This document shows, piece by piece, positions 12,900-25,490 of a DNA stretch of 64,000 bases; the first letter of the stretch is position 1; each line of letters starts with the position of its first letter. A program made the position numbers and the translations under genes. The stretch is taken from NCBI GenBank assembly GCA_011009095.1, contig VTPC01002484.1, forward strand, positions 27,278 through 91,277, read 5' to 3'. The DNA comes from Ignelater luminosus (lineage: Eukaryota > Arthropoda > Insecta > Coleoptera > Elateridae). Below the pieces are notes generated by a model that did not search any database, was not told where the DNA came from, and saw only the letters and a list, made by a program, of their open reading frames with translations.

Positions 12900-13720
12900 A
12901 TCAACGACTCTACTAAATTAAACGTACTTATCCGATCCCGCTTCATATAGGCCCCTAGCGCTATTGAACACTATCGGTAAAGTCTTCCAAAGAAATCTAG
13001 AGACTGATTCATTCTCTGAACAAAAAGAATAAAATCCTTAATCACGGATTTGGACTTTGGATTTTCTATTCGACGTCTGGTCTATATCTTCATTTGCACA
13101 CCGTCGGAAATCGTGCTACAAACTCTGATCGCTATATCATTGCTGTTCTTCTTAACATCGAGCGTGTCTTTGACAGGGTTTCACACAAAGGTCTACTCCT
13201 TAAATTCATCAGTGCAAATGTTCCCATCTTCTTTGCTTACTGAAGCAACAATTAACGATAAAATCCCTTTCAAGAGTTTTTTTCTCAAATGGTTCATTTT
13301 TCGGATGATTTTGGTCTCTGTATGTCATCGCCTACGCTCTCAGTCGAGCAGATCCAGAGCTTCCAAAAAAGTCTGTTTTTTCTTCCTTTTTCTGTCAAGA
13401 TTGTTGTTCTATCTCATCTGTTGACAAGAAGTAAATTTAATTTCTATAACAAGAACATCGACGATGCACTCTTGGGCTGAGGGATTAATTTACTGGGATC
13501 TTTGACCTTGAAAGCTGCCCACTACCAACCACCAACTCCAACTACATGATGCTAAAGAGGAGAATTTGTAAAAACCTACTAACGTATGCCAAGATTGCAT
13601 ATTTGCTCTACAGAGCAAGTGACGGATTTCCTTTAAAAGTGGAAGCGACTGTTTGTTTTGATAATAAGTCATGTAAACCATTTGCGCTTGTAGTTTCCTA
13701 GTGAACAAATCTAAAAATAA
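12900..13720 (+). pseudogene. Jockey/I-type LINE reverse transcriptase remnant
   Basis: Plus-strand frames give ordered reverse transcriptase blocks. The first is IGPLALLNTIGKVFQRNLET (12945-13005 region), equivalent to the family's YRPISLL...K.FERIL block. Next is HGFGLW, equivalent to QFGFR, then LLNIERVFDRVSHKGLLLKF, equivalent to the ..AFD+VWH+GLL.KL block. FSDDFGLCMSSPTLSV follows, equivalent to FADDxALY with both catalytic Asp retained. INLLGSLTLKAAHYQ is equivalent to YLGVxLDxKLxWKxH, and the last is a thumb-like RICKNLLTYAKIAYLLYRAS. Frames switch several times and stops interrupt, for example at about 13479. It differs clearly from the two other LINE copies in this window and is more decayed. 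No ends or target duplications were identified. Confidence 0.75.
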
Positions 13721-15699
13721 AAAACAGTATATAGAAAGATACAAGGAAAGGATCTATCACTAAAACATTTGTGGAAAGAGTTTTCACAAACGTAGCAGCT
13801 AGGAAAATCGTAAAAACAAGACAGAAATAAATACCAACAGAATGATGATTCTGATACCTTTTTTGGTGTTTTGATTATGATACTGATAGCATGCTAGTAT
13901 CATAGATAGCGAGTCTGCTTTAGATTAGTCGAGAAGTATTACTCTACATTTACGTGATCTTTTAAATTTACTTCAAGGTATTCTTTGTTAGGCATAGTCT
14001 TTCTATCTTAAGACAAAGATACATTAACGCTAGTTATGTTTCTTTAAGTTGCAAAGATGTATTTAACTAAATGCCAAATCCTGCCACACATGAATCTAAA
14101 TAACCTTCTTGTGCGCGTCTGACATGCAAACAACTACAAAGAAGAAAAATCCCTTTTATCTCTACATATGACAGTGGCGATGGATACTGGAGAAAAAGCA
14201 TTTCTGGTCGCCAAGACTCCTTCCAATAAGATAAAAAAAAACAAACAGAATCTACAAAAACTGTTTGGTCCACAGTAAAAGCGAATTTGAAATGTAGAAT
14301 CTTTTAAGAAACATCAAATGCAACTTTTTTTCTCAGTGTTTTGCTTCGTCAGGCCCAAAATTACCTACGAGCAATATAGTTGGTTTCCGGCCCACTGTTG
14401 TCTAGACTGTTATAATTTTTATACCTTCCCCTATTACAAGATAATTTCTATAGTTTATGTTTGAACTGTAACATTATTATTTTAGGCTGGTAGTGAAAAT
14501 TAGCGTAGTTAACAAAACAAAAACTAAACGGTAAATTTAATAAGTTAATAAATCATTTGACGAAATTATAACAAAACTAAATTATTTTCAAAACAGATGT
14601 TGCAGCCGTTATCTTTATTATTACATTTTTCTACGTTGCAAAGAAGAAATTACATTTAAAATGAGCTGATTAAATGAAAATCTCTTGCGGCTCACGACAA
14701 AACTTTAAAACTTGCTCGTATCGAGCTTTAATTGCTCTCTTCTATTCTAGATTCTAATAATTAGTAATAGAAAAATTATTATATCTCGATTTTCAGTTTT
14801 GGGATAAGCAAAACCAAAGTAATAGTTTAAGTGTCATACATAGGAGTCAAAGCTATGAAAAAAGGTTGTTATCAAAAATGTAAACGGTGATTTCAGATCA
14901 ATTATCTCAATTGAAAACAGTTGATAACAAAATGCTTTGTGCCTGTTATGTGAGTTTGTAATCGGTCTAAAATAATCATCATATGGGCTTTATTCACGCA
15001 GGTTAGGGTAAGCAATAATAATTGTTTGATATACCTAACAAATTTATATAACATTAGCTAAATACTGAAATTATTTGATTGAAATTTCGAATCTAAAGCT
15101 ATACTTGTAGATAAAAAAGTTTCTTCGAGGAATAGATAAGGAAAATTGAACCTACAAGCCATAAATATGTTCTACGATAATAAATGTGAAAGCTTGGTTT
15201 GACCTTTACAGAAGTATCGATGTAATACACATTATGCCTACTGTTGAGTTGAATCTGTGCAGAAAAGGAAATAACGAAAAGAAATGCGTAGGTAGGAAAA
15301 CATCCAATGCCTTTTTAAAGAAAGTTTTATTCCATTTTAGAATAAAAAGGAGTTTTTTTTATATATAATATACCATATGTACTCGCAAAGCATTGTAAAA
15401 GTTTGTCCTTTTAGAATTAGTTTTTTTTTAAATTTCTATTTCTGTTGCGAATTTTTATTTTTTGACTACAGTTTTATTACAATAAAATTATTAACTAAGA
15501 AATTTCTAGTATAAAGGTAATTTAATTCTATCACGAAAAGAGTTGCACCGAGCTATACTAAGTGGGGGACTTGGTTATGATTAAACACAAATTCGTAAGG
15601 GAGTATGAAAACTTATCAAAAAATATTTGCTTGCAGTGAAAAATTCTTTAGTATCGAATACGAATACAGGAGGTTACTCCACTGAAATCTACTGGATCT
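13721..15699. other. AT-rich non-coding stretch
   Basis: No gene, RNA or bounded element seen. Confidence 0.5.
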
Positions 15700-16560
15700 T
15701 GATTTGACTTTTCAAATACTATCATTAAACAATTTCTTCGTAATTTTCAAAATCTTTGAAGGATACTGCTTTACTCTACGCCTTTGTCAGTTATGTTCGT
15801 CCAAGTTTTTAAAGTAGGCCAAACCGTACCTCTTGTGAATCTTTAGTAAACTCTACAAATTGTTTGGTAGTACGTGACAACTTTGAGAAGCAACATCTTA
15901 CGCTGTTGATCAATGCTTGACAAGTCAGAATTGTCAAAAGTAAAGTCTTAGGCAATTTCTAAAAGTTCATCGATTCATCAAGAAAAGTGTCTTTACAATT
16001 TTCAAAAATTCTAAATGGTATTGTTTAATTCTGTGCGTTTGGAAACCATGAACAAGAAGATTCTTTTCTCATGTATGTTTTCCAAACTTTGCAAAATTAA
16101 TTTTTTTCGTGTTGCATGACATTACTTACAGAAGCAACATCTTACTTTAATAAATTATCAATGCCTGACAAATCAGGACAAATTAAAAGTGACAAATGTC
16201 ACAAAGTCTTTTTGGGAAATACCCAAACGTCCACCGTCTTCCCAAAGATCAAAAGGATTTTTGAAAAGCCCATGATTCCTGACAAGTCAAAGCAAGCTGA
16301 AGGTCACAAATTTTTTTTTTTAGGCACTAGCTGCCTTTTTACTGATGGTTAAAATGGATCTCTGGCAAACCTCTAGTAAATTCTCCAAATCTAGACTTGT
16401 TGTTGCATGACTTCCAGAAGCACTTGATTATGCCTGAGAAATCATAGCGGATTAAAGGCTACACTTTGTTAGGCTATATCTAAAAATCCATCTGATCAAA
16501 AATACTTTTGAAAGGCGAGATTAAGTTGATACTGGAAAGTCTTACTAAAGTTACGAACAA
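15700..16560 (+). repeat. Degenerate tandem repeat, unit about 245-290 bp
   Basis: Three diverged copies share an ordered set of words: (t)GCATGAC/CGTGAC, then AGAAGCA(ACATCTTA), then AATGCCTGACAAATCA-like, then AATTAAAAG, then a GTC/GGC-TTTTT-like word. The AGAAGCA landmark falls at about 15886, 16130 and 16416, giving spacings of roughly 244 and 286 bp. A related CTAGTAAA-CTC-CAAAT word precedes the first and third copies. The 78-codon frame 16116-16352 lies inside the repeat and is not a gene. Origin unknown. Confidence 0.55.
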
Positions 16561-17659
16561 CGTGCTATTGCTCTACTTTAGTAATTTTCTCATTGATAAC
16601 TTACATAAAAAGCTGCAGCTATTATTAGATTTTTGATAAAATATCTTATGATCATGAAAATATAGGAATGCAAAATGGAAGAGTGGATTTCAAATTTGGT
16701 TACCTATCACAGTTTCTTTCATTATATGATTGTATGTAATGAGTGCTTGTTCCAGAGTTGCCCAAAAGACTAAATACTACTGAGTCTATTTTTGTATTGT
16801 TGATCTTTACTCCCTCTGTAAGAACCGCTTTAAGGTTTTTTTTCAAAATTCCAAAATATCTTCTGGGCTAGACAATGGAAGCGTACATCGTTACTAGATG
16901 CAGAAATTGAAGTTTATCTTAAACTTAAATAAACACTGAGTCAGGTCGTTTTCTACTGCAAGCAGACGCTCTATTACATACAGTTTTTGACCCAAATGAT
17001 AAAGCAAAAATCTTTTAAATAGATCTGTTGAACCTGGTAGAGGGAGCAAGCGCAAATGTTTAAACCCAAGTCATAATGCCTGGAAACCGTGACTGACTCA
17101 TTGAGCATAGAAACTAACTAAAAGAAGGTAACTGTTATCAAATCATTTGTAACGTGATATGGAAGAGCACTAGCTGACCAATAAATAAAGAACATAATTG
17201 TGCATTCTGAAACTGAGACTTGAATCATTCAATTTGGGAAAAATCGGCGGGAATCCCAAAGAAAAAAAGTCACTAAAACACAATATCAGTCAGCTCAAAG
17301 AAACAGTAAGAAACATTCCTGTGATTTTTGTCCTTATGTTTTGTGTACTAATGGTGGAAGCTTGCTTTTGAGAGCCTTAACACATTTAAATAAATTATTT
17401 TAAAATAGTCATCTAAATAACACTATAGTGATTCTGTAAGAGAGACATGTAATCAATGTAAATTTTATATTTGACATTGAACATGATCTTATGGAATACG
17501 TCCTCTTTACTAATTTAACCTGCTGGTCCTGTCCAGCCAGCTTAAAAGTTAATTTACTATAAAATACAAGCGCAACCGAACAAGAAATAATCGGATTATA
17601 AACAGCCTAAAATAGCTTTTAAGCGATGGTATTAACATAAAATTTATACTAAATACATC
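16561..17659. other. AT-rich non-coding stretch
   Basis: Nothing recognised. Confidence 0.5.
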
Positions 17660-18060
17660 ATGTAAAGCATGCAAATTGCAGTTGGCAAACCAGTCTTCCG
17701 CTCCATTAAAATTTCGAGTTTTCCTCCAGTTAGTTTTCATGCTGGTGCTATTAGGCGCTATTAACGTCGTCGCGCTTCGGATGTGGGGCCTGTCGATAGC
17801 ATCTGCAGCGTGTGCAGTAGACACCGCTGCATTGCGACGCCATCGCCTTCAGCCCAGAGAAATGAACGACGCTTTCCGTGTGCTAACCACCGACACCGCA
17901 TATATCAACACGCGGTTCGTGTTTACACGAAACAGAATGAATGTATTAGCTCTAAATCATCTCCAAATTTACGGGCGCTGCGATAACAGTTTGAATTATA
18001 CGCTACATTGTTTTCAAATTATTTTGTGTGTAGAATTTCCGCAGCGAGAGTTATAGATCC
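17660..18060. promoter_or_regulatory. CpG-rich patch, candidate regulatory DNA
   Basis: CpG-rich in AT-rich surroundings, with a POU octamer ATGCAAAT at 17669-17676. A 126-codon frame on the plus strand (17676-18056) covers most of the patch. It starts with TTG, has one hydrophobic segment near its start (FLQLVFMLVLLGAINVVAL) and matches no family I know. I treat it as non-coding, but a small membrane-protein exon cannot be excluded. Frame length is inflated by the low frequency of stop codons in GC-richer sequence. Confidence 0.25.
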
Positions 18061-18379
18061 CGCCACACCAACAACAGTTATTCCCGACTAATATCACACA
18101 CCCTCGAATTTATATATGAAAACGTGAAATATGCCAAGCCAATTGGGACTTGCGCCAATGCTGTACTAACATTTTAAAATATTTTTAGCTGTGAATTTTT
18201 TATGTCTTCCGATGATGTAGAGCCATTAAGGATTTCAATTCTAGAATTTTACGACCCATTTCTTCTAACAAGTTTGAAAACCCTTATTTTAGGTAGGATA
18301 ATCGTAAAATTTAATAATTATTTTCCAGTCTAACTAACATTCTATAGGTACTGAGCCAACATAATTTTTAGTGAGTGTG

Positions 18380-18960
18380 TAACTTAGGGAGAGTTAAGCG
18401 CCTCGGGCGAATTCTGAACGTTCTTTTTCTTGGCGTTCTCCAACACCACATTTAAAAATTGCTTGAAACGTCAAGCTTCTCAAACTCCATGAACTGAATT
18501 GTAGATTTGTACTAGTACGACAAGCGCTTACAACGAAACATACCTCGGGTGCATTAACATCACAATTAAAAAAGCAAACAGCAAGAGTGAAAAGGGTTGG
18601 AAATGCAAATTGGCTGCTGCTGCTTGCTGCCTTCACAACGGCCGTTCGAGCACAAAACTACCTGGAAGTTTTTTAAAGCAGATTTTACGAATGCAAATTA
18701 GTACTCGACGGAAGTGCTTCATAGCTGTTTGACATCGATGATATTTTTAGTGAACAGAAAACAATTTGTATACAGTGTATAAGGTTTTTTGTGTGCTTGT
18801 TTGTATCGATGCAGGGTTGTTGCGGATGATCGGCAGGGCCGCCCCCGCTGGAGCTGGTTTCCACGGCAACCGTGCACGGTCTCACCACTCATGGCTGACT
18901 CTCATGTCACATATGAACACACATGTAGACTTCCAATAACAAAAAGTGGGAAAAGAACGG
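18380..18960. promoter_or_regulatory. CpG-rich patches with POU octamers and an X-box
   Basis: Two CpG-rich blocks (18380-18650 and 18800-18960). The first contains ATGCAAAT at 18603-18610, and a further copy lies between the blocks at 18691-18698. The second block holds an X-box (separate entry). No convincing coding frame overlaps them. The composition and motif content suit an enhancer or promoter, but this remains inference. Confidence 0.3.
18857..18870 (+). promoter_or_regulatory. RFX-type X-box motif
   Basis: GTTTCCACGGCAAC fits the X-box consensus RYYNYY-N(1-3)-RRNRAC at every position, with a 2-bp spacer. In animals this imperfect palindrome is bound by RFX factors, which in insects act in sensory neurons and spermatocytes and control ciliary genes. 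No ciliary gene start is visible nearby, so the target is unknown. A single motif match can occur by chance. Confidence 0.4.
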
Positions 18961-18970
18961 GTTTTCGCCA

Positions 18971-21900
18971 ATAACCTTCCCTCGAACATTGGTGCTTTAA
19001 CTTTTTTTAGAAGTTTCTGCTTTCTGTTTGTATTACTTATTATTATGTAGGTATGTTATTTTTAAACTTCCTGTAGAACAAATTTCTTTTCTAATGGAGA
19101 TAATGTAAAATCAAAAAATTCAAGTTAAGATAGATAATAAGATTTTAAGTTCATTTTAGAATCTTATCTCGTTTTGCCTTTTTTAACTAGAAAGAAATCA
19201 AAATCTAAAAACAAATACTAAGAAGAGAAGCTACAATTAGATGCTGAATTTTGTTTTGACTAAATTATTCGAGATTAAAATTGATTTCCAAACAGTAGTC
19301 ATATCATTTAAAGATTTAAAAAGTTATACAAATGTAACAAAAAATCTTTAGTACAAATTTCTACTGCGTTAACGTTATTTGCTTTCTAGTAGGTACACAG
19401 TTTTATCCGGCAAAGAGGTACGTAAATTTGAAATAAATTCAGAAAGGCATTTCTTTTCATGTCCTCAAGATGTTGTGGGGTTCATTTCAGATAACCCCTC
19501 ATTCATTAAAATTTTCATGTTTTTGCCTCCCTGAAAACTCTACGCTACACTGGCAAGTTAGATAGGAATTCTACACGAATTTTCGTGGAGTGAAACTTAT
19601 GTACCAAGAGGACTAGAAGAAAGCGCCAAAAAGGAAGTCTTACCAAAACTGAAATCCTGAGAAATTCCTGATAATAAAATGCAAACTCAGATTTAAATGG
19701 GAAATTACAAAACAATAGGAAACCTCAAATTTTGCTCTAAATATGGACACCATGAACACGAATAGTATAGAAGATATGTTCTTAGTAAAATTCAAACCAA
19801 TAAAGTACTATTACTAAACCCAACTATGAAGATTACTTGACATAACATAATGCTAGAACATTTTTCATTATTGGGCAACCGGCGGTTGGCAATGCTAAGG
19901 CTAAGAATGGATCCTTTAGATTTCTATGATAACTTTATCCATAACGCATATTAAAGCAGGCAGAAGTAAGCGAAAAAGATTTCTTTGAGATGGGTACCTG
20001 TTTTTCCTGTTCTTCCATGACGTCAGTGAATAAGCAAAAATAAAAGTTTAATGTGCAAAAAAAACTAAAGCAACATGAATAATAATAATGAAAATTGCCA
20101 AACATTGACAAACGTTTGCGAGTATTTATTTTGGGGAATGCATGATTTGTTTTTGAAGGACAAGACAATGTAGGATCTCTTTGTGCAGGAAAGCTAAATC
20201 CACTCATCTACATGGATACCAGTAACAGCCACGTTCCATCAGAACTACAAAAGACTGAACATACATAGATTGTAAGTTCATCTGAAAAGAACTTCATTCT
20301 TGATAGTCGTTTAGAAAAAATAAAAGCAACTGAGTAGTGCAAAGTCTCCAAACAACTTAATCATAGGAAATACAAGCCAAAGGCGTGTCCGCTAGGTCTA
20401 AATCTGGCAAGAGTAATTTATAAAAATTTGCCCTGACCGTAAGATAGATTTGCACACTAACGATCAAAAATTGATTTTTCTTGGATTTCACAAAAGGCCC
20501 AAAGTGATGCTGTCAATGGATCTATCAGAATAGATCAAAAGAGATCAAAAATTAAGAAACTAGATTACTAAATTCTAGAGAAAAAACCAAGGAGAACCAA
20601 GAGAATGGAGTTGCTCTATGGTTATAAGCTCCCAAATCTTGAAAATCCCAACCGGTACAAATCGTCATCAGATGGGATCACTATAGTAGTTAACCAGTGC
20701 TTTAGAAGCTTTTACATATCGGTTTATATGAGGGCATACTGACGGATTCATAAAGCTAAAAACGGTGCATTATGGCACTGGAAACTGTTTCTTTGCACAT
20801 AACATGACAACAAGAAGATTTTGTCAGAAAAAGGCAAAGAAGTGTGGACATAAAAAAAAATAATTTGCCATGCTAAGAGCCATTTACATTCTCACTTGCT
20901 TTTAGATGAAAAGATATTTTATATATTCTTTAAGTTTAAAGTGGATTGTCTGGTCGCTGCTTTTCATTTCATCAAATGGAAGTCTGGTTAACTCGAAATA
21001 GTCTTCAGTGTTTTGCCCATTGGATAAGTGCCCAAATCAGGATTGATCTGTGTTGACAACTTTTGGACTCTAGGAAAGCGTTGCCAAAAATAGTAGTTGC
21101 TATCAACACCATCCATACAAGCAAATTTCTTAGATGATTCTAAAGCTCTATTTAAGCAAATCTTACTGTGCTCCTACAAGAATGAATAGTTTTAGCCCTT
21201 TAAGCTGAGTTTTAGACATCTTTCAAATTTCATTAAAAACTATAGAAAAATTATTTCTCAATTGACATTGATTGCTGTTTAAGGAATCTCAGCTTCGAAC
21301 CATGTTTTGATTTTAGCCTCTCTGGCCTTCTTTAGGTTGAAATGGAATTTAAATGCTTTAATTCAAGTAAGAACAAACAGAAGATTAAGATTTAAGCTAG
21401 GAAGTATTCAACTTAAATTTGATAAATTTTGGGAAAGTAAAGTGAAGCCGAGCCGTGTCTTCCATGTACGCTGCAGTATATGGATGAAAGAGGATAGTGT
21501 GTGCAAGAAGGTTGAAAAACGCTGTTCTAAAGAACTGTATTGAAGACAATGCAATCTTTAGATTAAAGAAAGTTTTCATTTGAAGGTTACTGGTTCAGCA
21601 TAAACTTTTAGAACAATCCCAATTTTTGTGGAAATATGATCGGGCAATGCTCAATTATATTATCGTTGGTCAAAAAACGTCTGTATTACGTCCTTGCAAA
21701 ATTATAGAAATTTCTGCCCATCCATCGCCACGCTATTTTAAGCAATTCTGTTCTGACAACCATGGTTTATGGTATAGAGCAAGCAAATAAAAGTTTTGCC
21801 ATTTTCTACTATGCAATATATCATTAGGATGTTTCTGTTGGTGATAGTGATAGCTACTATACAAAGTGCATATAGCGATGATGTAAAGTCATAAGATCTT

Positions 21901-22479
21901 AAAACTGGAAATTTGGTGTATACGTCGAGAAGCTTTCTACTTGTTAATATTTTCAGTCGAGGTCACTAAATGTTCTTGAATTCTTTTAAACCATGAGCTA
22001 AATTTAGATCAGTCATAACTTGCTGGTGAACGGCCAGTTTACGAAACAGATTTCACCGATTAAGATTTTCTTTTCCATTTATACAAGTTTTTTGCAAATG
22101 AGATTCATGCAAATTATAAAATTGGCGTGTTCAAACGCTGGTGTTAATAACACGGAAGAAAAGACGTCATAAGCGTTAAAATTATAATAGTACCAAGACC
22201 TTTTGAAATTAGCGACCGTAATATTTGATGTTCAGAAAACAGTAATAATTATAACAACAATGTAGATTTTCTGAAATTTAATAAAAATGTAAATATGTTA
22301 AAAGTTAAAATGTTATCTCGGATCATCTACAAGCCGCTTTAAAAATAAAAATTTTATTGTCCATAATTAGCACCTAAAAATGTATGCACTTAAAAACACC
22401 AGTGAACAGCATTTCTTAAGTCATCGCCTTGACTGTTACCACCAATTAAGCAAACGGAAGGACCCATCAGGAGGGTTAC
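18971..22479. other. AT-rich non-coding stretch
   Basis: No element or gene recognised. A POU octamer occurs at 22107-22114. A phrase AAATCTGGCAAG...TTTGCCCTG at about 20399-20436 recurs in altered form near 31482-31515 and may mark an old dispersed repeat. Confidence 0.45.
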
Positions 22480-22650
22480 ATTCAATATCAAATGTCGGAT
22501 ATTATCAGCAATGATGGGATCACGTCCGTCCGTCCGCTGTGCAGGTGCGAGGGTTTCCGCCGGTTATATTGCGGCCGTTGTCCATCGGTCGTCCACCGTA
22601 TTTATCTTCAAGTGCTCTTGAACGGTTGCCTTCATCACCCTTCTTTTAAG
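22480..22650. promoter_or_regulatory. CpG-rich patch, candidate regulatory DNA
   Basis: Short GC/CpG-rich block containing a CGTCCGTCCGTCCGCT run (three CGTC repeats), a CAGGTG E-box and GGCCGTTGTCCATCGGTCG. No open frame. It stands out from AT-rich flanks. Its function is unknown. Confidence 0.22.
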
Positions 22651-24284
22651 TGTCTAAAATAAATAATGTCGAAATGTATCTGTTCCCCTCAATTTCATGT
22701 CATTTCGAACCCTTTAGAGTGCATTATACGATTTAACCCTCCATAACGTTTGTATACGTGTACCTCGCTTCCTGTTTGATTACACATTACACACTTTTTT
22801 CTAAGGGTTACATCGCCATAAATCAAGAAACCCGAGAAAAAAATACAAATATATATTCTGATCACACATGCATGATGCATTTTGCATACGCGGAATGTTG
22901 TTTAATCGAGCATGAGTTCGTGCATATTATGTTCGATATTTAAAATTTTCGAGCACATTTATTGTTAACGAGGGTATTTGCATGTGTTGTCGGGGTACGC
23001 TTCGATTTTCCTCGTCTTAGTAGGTCATGGTCTAGTTTACACTTCCTCTCGCTTTAATTTTAAAATGGGAAACTCATCTCTTAAAAACAGGAGGGAAAGT
23101 ATTCGAAGACTCTAGTTGTAAGCGGTAGAGCGGGAGCGGGAGCGACGATGAATGAACGAGTGGAATGGGGCAGTGTAAGGCGAACATTCATTCAACCTAC
23201 TAACAAATTTAGCAAGTTTCAAGGTGATATAAAATTTGTAATCTTAAATATATTTATGGGTTATTTATTTTTATCTTGATGTAATAAGAAATTTTAGTCA
23301 AAAATACAATAAACATGTTTGTTACTTTATGTGCTATAAACATTATCTTGAACGAGAAAAACAATGATGTATTTTTGAGTTTATTGAGAATAAAACTCGT
23401 CCTATCTAAAAAATTACAAAATTATTACTTTGAGTTATAAACTACAAACAAGATTTTTCCAGTACCAAGTGCAGGAATTACGGAAAAAATTGCTTGTCAT
23501 TTATTTATTTTCTCTCTAGATGAGTTTACAACAAGCATTCTATCAATGCTCAACAAAAATCTGACTTGCTTCACCACGAAGCCTAGTTTCATCTCACTTC
23601 ACGGTTGCAATACTAGGCAGAAAAAATCAATTTGGATCTTATGATCGAAAATCGGGAGTCCCGCCATTAATATTTTCATGCAAGCAAAGTTGTTTCCAAA
23701 CTCATAGTTATTAGTTAGTAAAGATCGCGATTTTTCTCTAAAAATCCCTACTTGAAATGTCATCTAATTTTAAAATGGACCAAATGCTGGAAAGGATACT
23801 TTGGAAGAATTATTATTTCTAAATGAAAACCAATCCGATGAAGACCGGATAAACATCATGAAACATGCTAGGGGCTGATATCAGCAAAACTTTAGTTTCC
23901 TTCCGACGGCCTTTTTGCCTTGGTTAATTTGAATCAAAAATTGCAGTGACAGTACTTCGAATTTTAGACGATACAAGACAGAACACTTTTGTTTCTGTTA
24001 GATCTTACAAGCACCATTCCCCAAAATGGAAGATAAACAACAAAGCACCACTTGGTATGTAGCAATTCTCTAGAAATTAAAAACGTTACTATACCAAGAC
24101 AAATTTGTGTTAAAAGTTTTGGTTTCAGGAATAAAATATTTATTTCTATTTATATAAAACATGAATTAGTTACTTTGGTAAGGCATCTGGATTCTAGCAA
24201 ATCTTAAATTTCTAGAGGTGCAAGCAAATTCCTCAGTTTTGGTAGCCAAGCTAAAGGTAACAATTCCAAATGGAACAGTCTAAT
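22651..24284. other. Mostly AT-rich non-coding DNA
   Basis: A short CpG-rich segment near 23110-23170 includes GCGGGAGCGGGAGCGAC. An octamer in reverse orientation (ATTTGCAT) lies at 22976-22983. No gene or element is recognised. Confidence 0.45.
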
Positions 24285-24445
24285 GCCAAGTTGCATTTTC
24301 GTTGATTTCTTGTAACTTCATCTAGTGTTGCCTACACGTCACCACGTGCAAACTCTTTAAATAAACCTTGTAACTGTCATTATACTTGGTGCAAATTGCC
24401 CAAGACTCAGATTAAGCCAAGTAGGTTTTTCGTTGACTTCTTGAA
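24285..24445 (+). repeat. Short local duplication
   Basis: GCCAAGTTGCATTTTCGTTG at 24285 recurs as GCCAAGTAGGTTTTTCGTTG at 24416, 131 bp downstream. Both are followed by A(T/C)TTCTTG. This is a diverged two-copy tandem duplication of unknown origin. Confidence 0.45.
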
Positions 24446-25002
24446 GGCTTGGCTTTGCTGGTTCACGCTTCCAACAAATCTGTCGATCACATTCCAATTG
24501 AAATGATTGAATATCTTTAAATTGGGGTCAAAATCTGGTTGATGTAAAATTAGTTAATGATCTTGAAAGGGCAACATGGATAATGGGTGACTCGAGATTC
24601 AATTACCAGAAGAAACTGTAGAGCAAAAAAGATAAATCTGTACAGTAAAACCAACAATAAGTAAAAATGATTCTGACTTGTCAAATTTTTCGTTTGCAGA
24701 GCTTATCTTTAGACAACCATGAATGTCTAGACGGGAAATACTGGGAGTCGCATAGACAAAAAGATCGAGAAACGCTTGCTAGTCATTACCATATTGGGGC
24801 TTTCAGCTTTGAACCTCTTTAAGAGAAACTCAGTAAATAAGCAGGACTGGCCCAAGGACGTACAAATGAGACAAATTACCATACAACTGAAACTGACATT
24901 AAACCTATCACGCACCGTCTTGCTTACCAGACTAGACTAAGATCTCTAAGAAATTCCGCCATGCCTTGACGCTGACCGCAAAAACATTAACGTTTTGCCC
25001 TC

Positions 25003-25490
25003 TATAATAATAATTATTATTATTCCTGGAAGAGCTTTAAATCACATCCTCAATTTCTCAAAACCTCCAAACAATCTTAGTAGTAGAATGCTGTTAGCCT
25101 CTGTTAAATTGTATTTCAGGCCAAGACTTCTTCTCCTTTTTTAACCCAGATTCGTCCATCGTTGGACATAGGCTTCCCTTTTAGTTTTCCAGTCGTTTCT
25201 ATTTTGTGCTGATCTATGCCATTGTTTTCTCGCAAGCCTTCTTATGTCATCTACCCATCGAAATGAAGGTTTTCCTACTCCTCCATTATTATTTTGGTCC
25301 ATCGATCGTTATGCATTCGCGCGATGTGTACTGCTCAGTTCCACTAATGTTTGGCTATGTATTCCACCACCGTGTGTTCTCTTATCCTTATTAGTGTCTT
25401 TTCTTTCCATGGCTATTTGCGTCTTTTTGAGTCATGATACTGTGCAATGTGTGAATGTTGTTGCCATGCCATAACTGAGTACTGGGGCTA
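25003..25490 (-). mobile_element. RTE-like LINE 3' end with ORF2 C-terminus
   Basis: The minus strand from about 25490 to 25150 reads as the C-terminus of an RTE-like ORF2. The blocks are APVLSYGMATTF (equivalent to xPVLTYGxETW), then IAMERK (equivalent to xAMER), then GKPSFRWVDDIRRLA, and finally EAYVQRWTNLG followed by a stop. This last block is the hallmark ending of many arthropod RTE-type elements. An in-frame stop and lost segments show decay. The 3' tail (about 25003-25145) ends in AATAATAATAATTATTATTAT, in keeping with the short tandem-repeat tails of this group instead of poly-A. The reverse transcriptase core is absent, as expected for a 5'-truncated copy. Confidence 0.75.

Noticed and set aside
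14335-14402. CAGTG...CACTG inverted ends suggesting a tiny hAT-like element
   Set aside because: Only five to six bases match, no target duplication is present, and at 68 bp the pairing is easily due to chance.
17676-18056. 126-codon frame with a hydrophobic segment
   Set aside because: It starts with TTG and has no recognised family. It coincides with a CpG-rich patch where stop codons are rarer. Kept only as a regulatory candidate.
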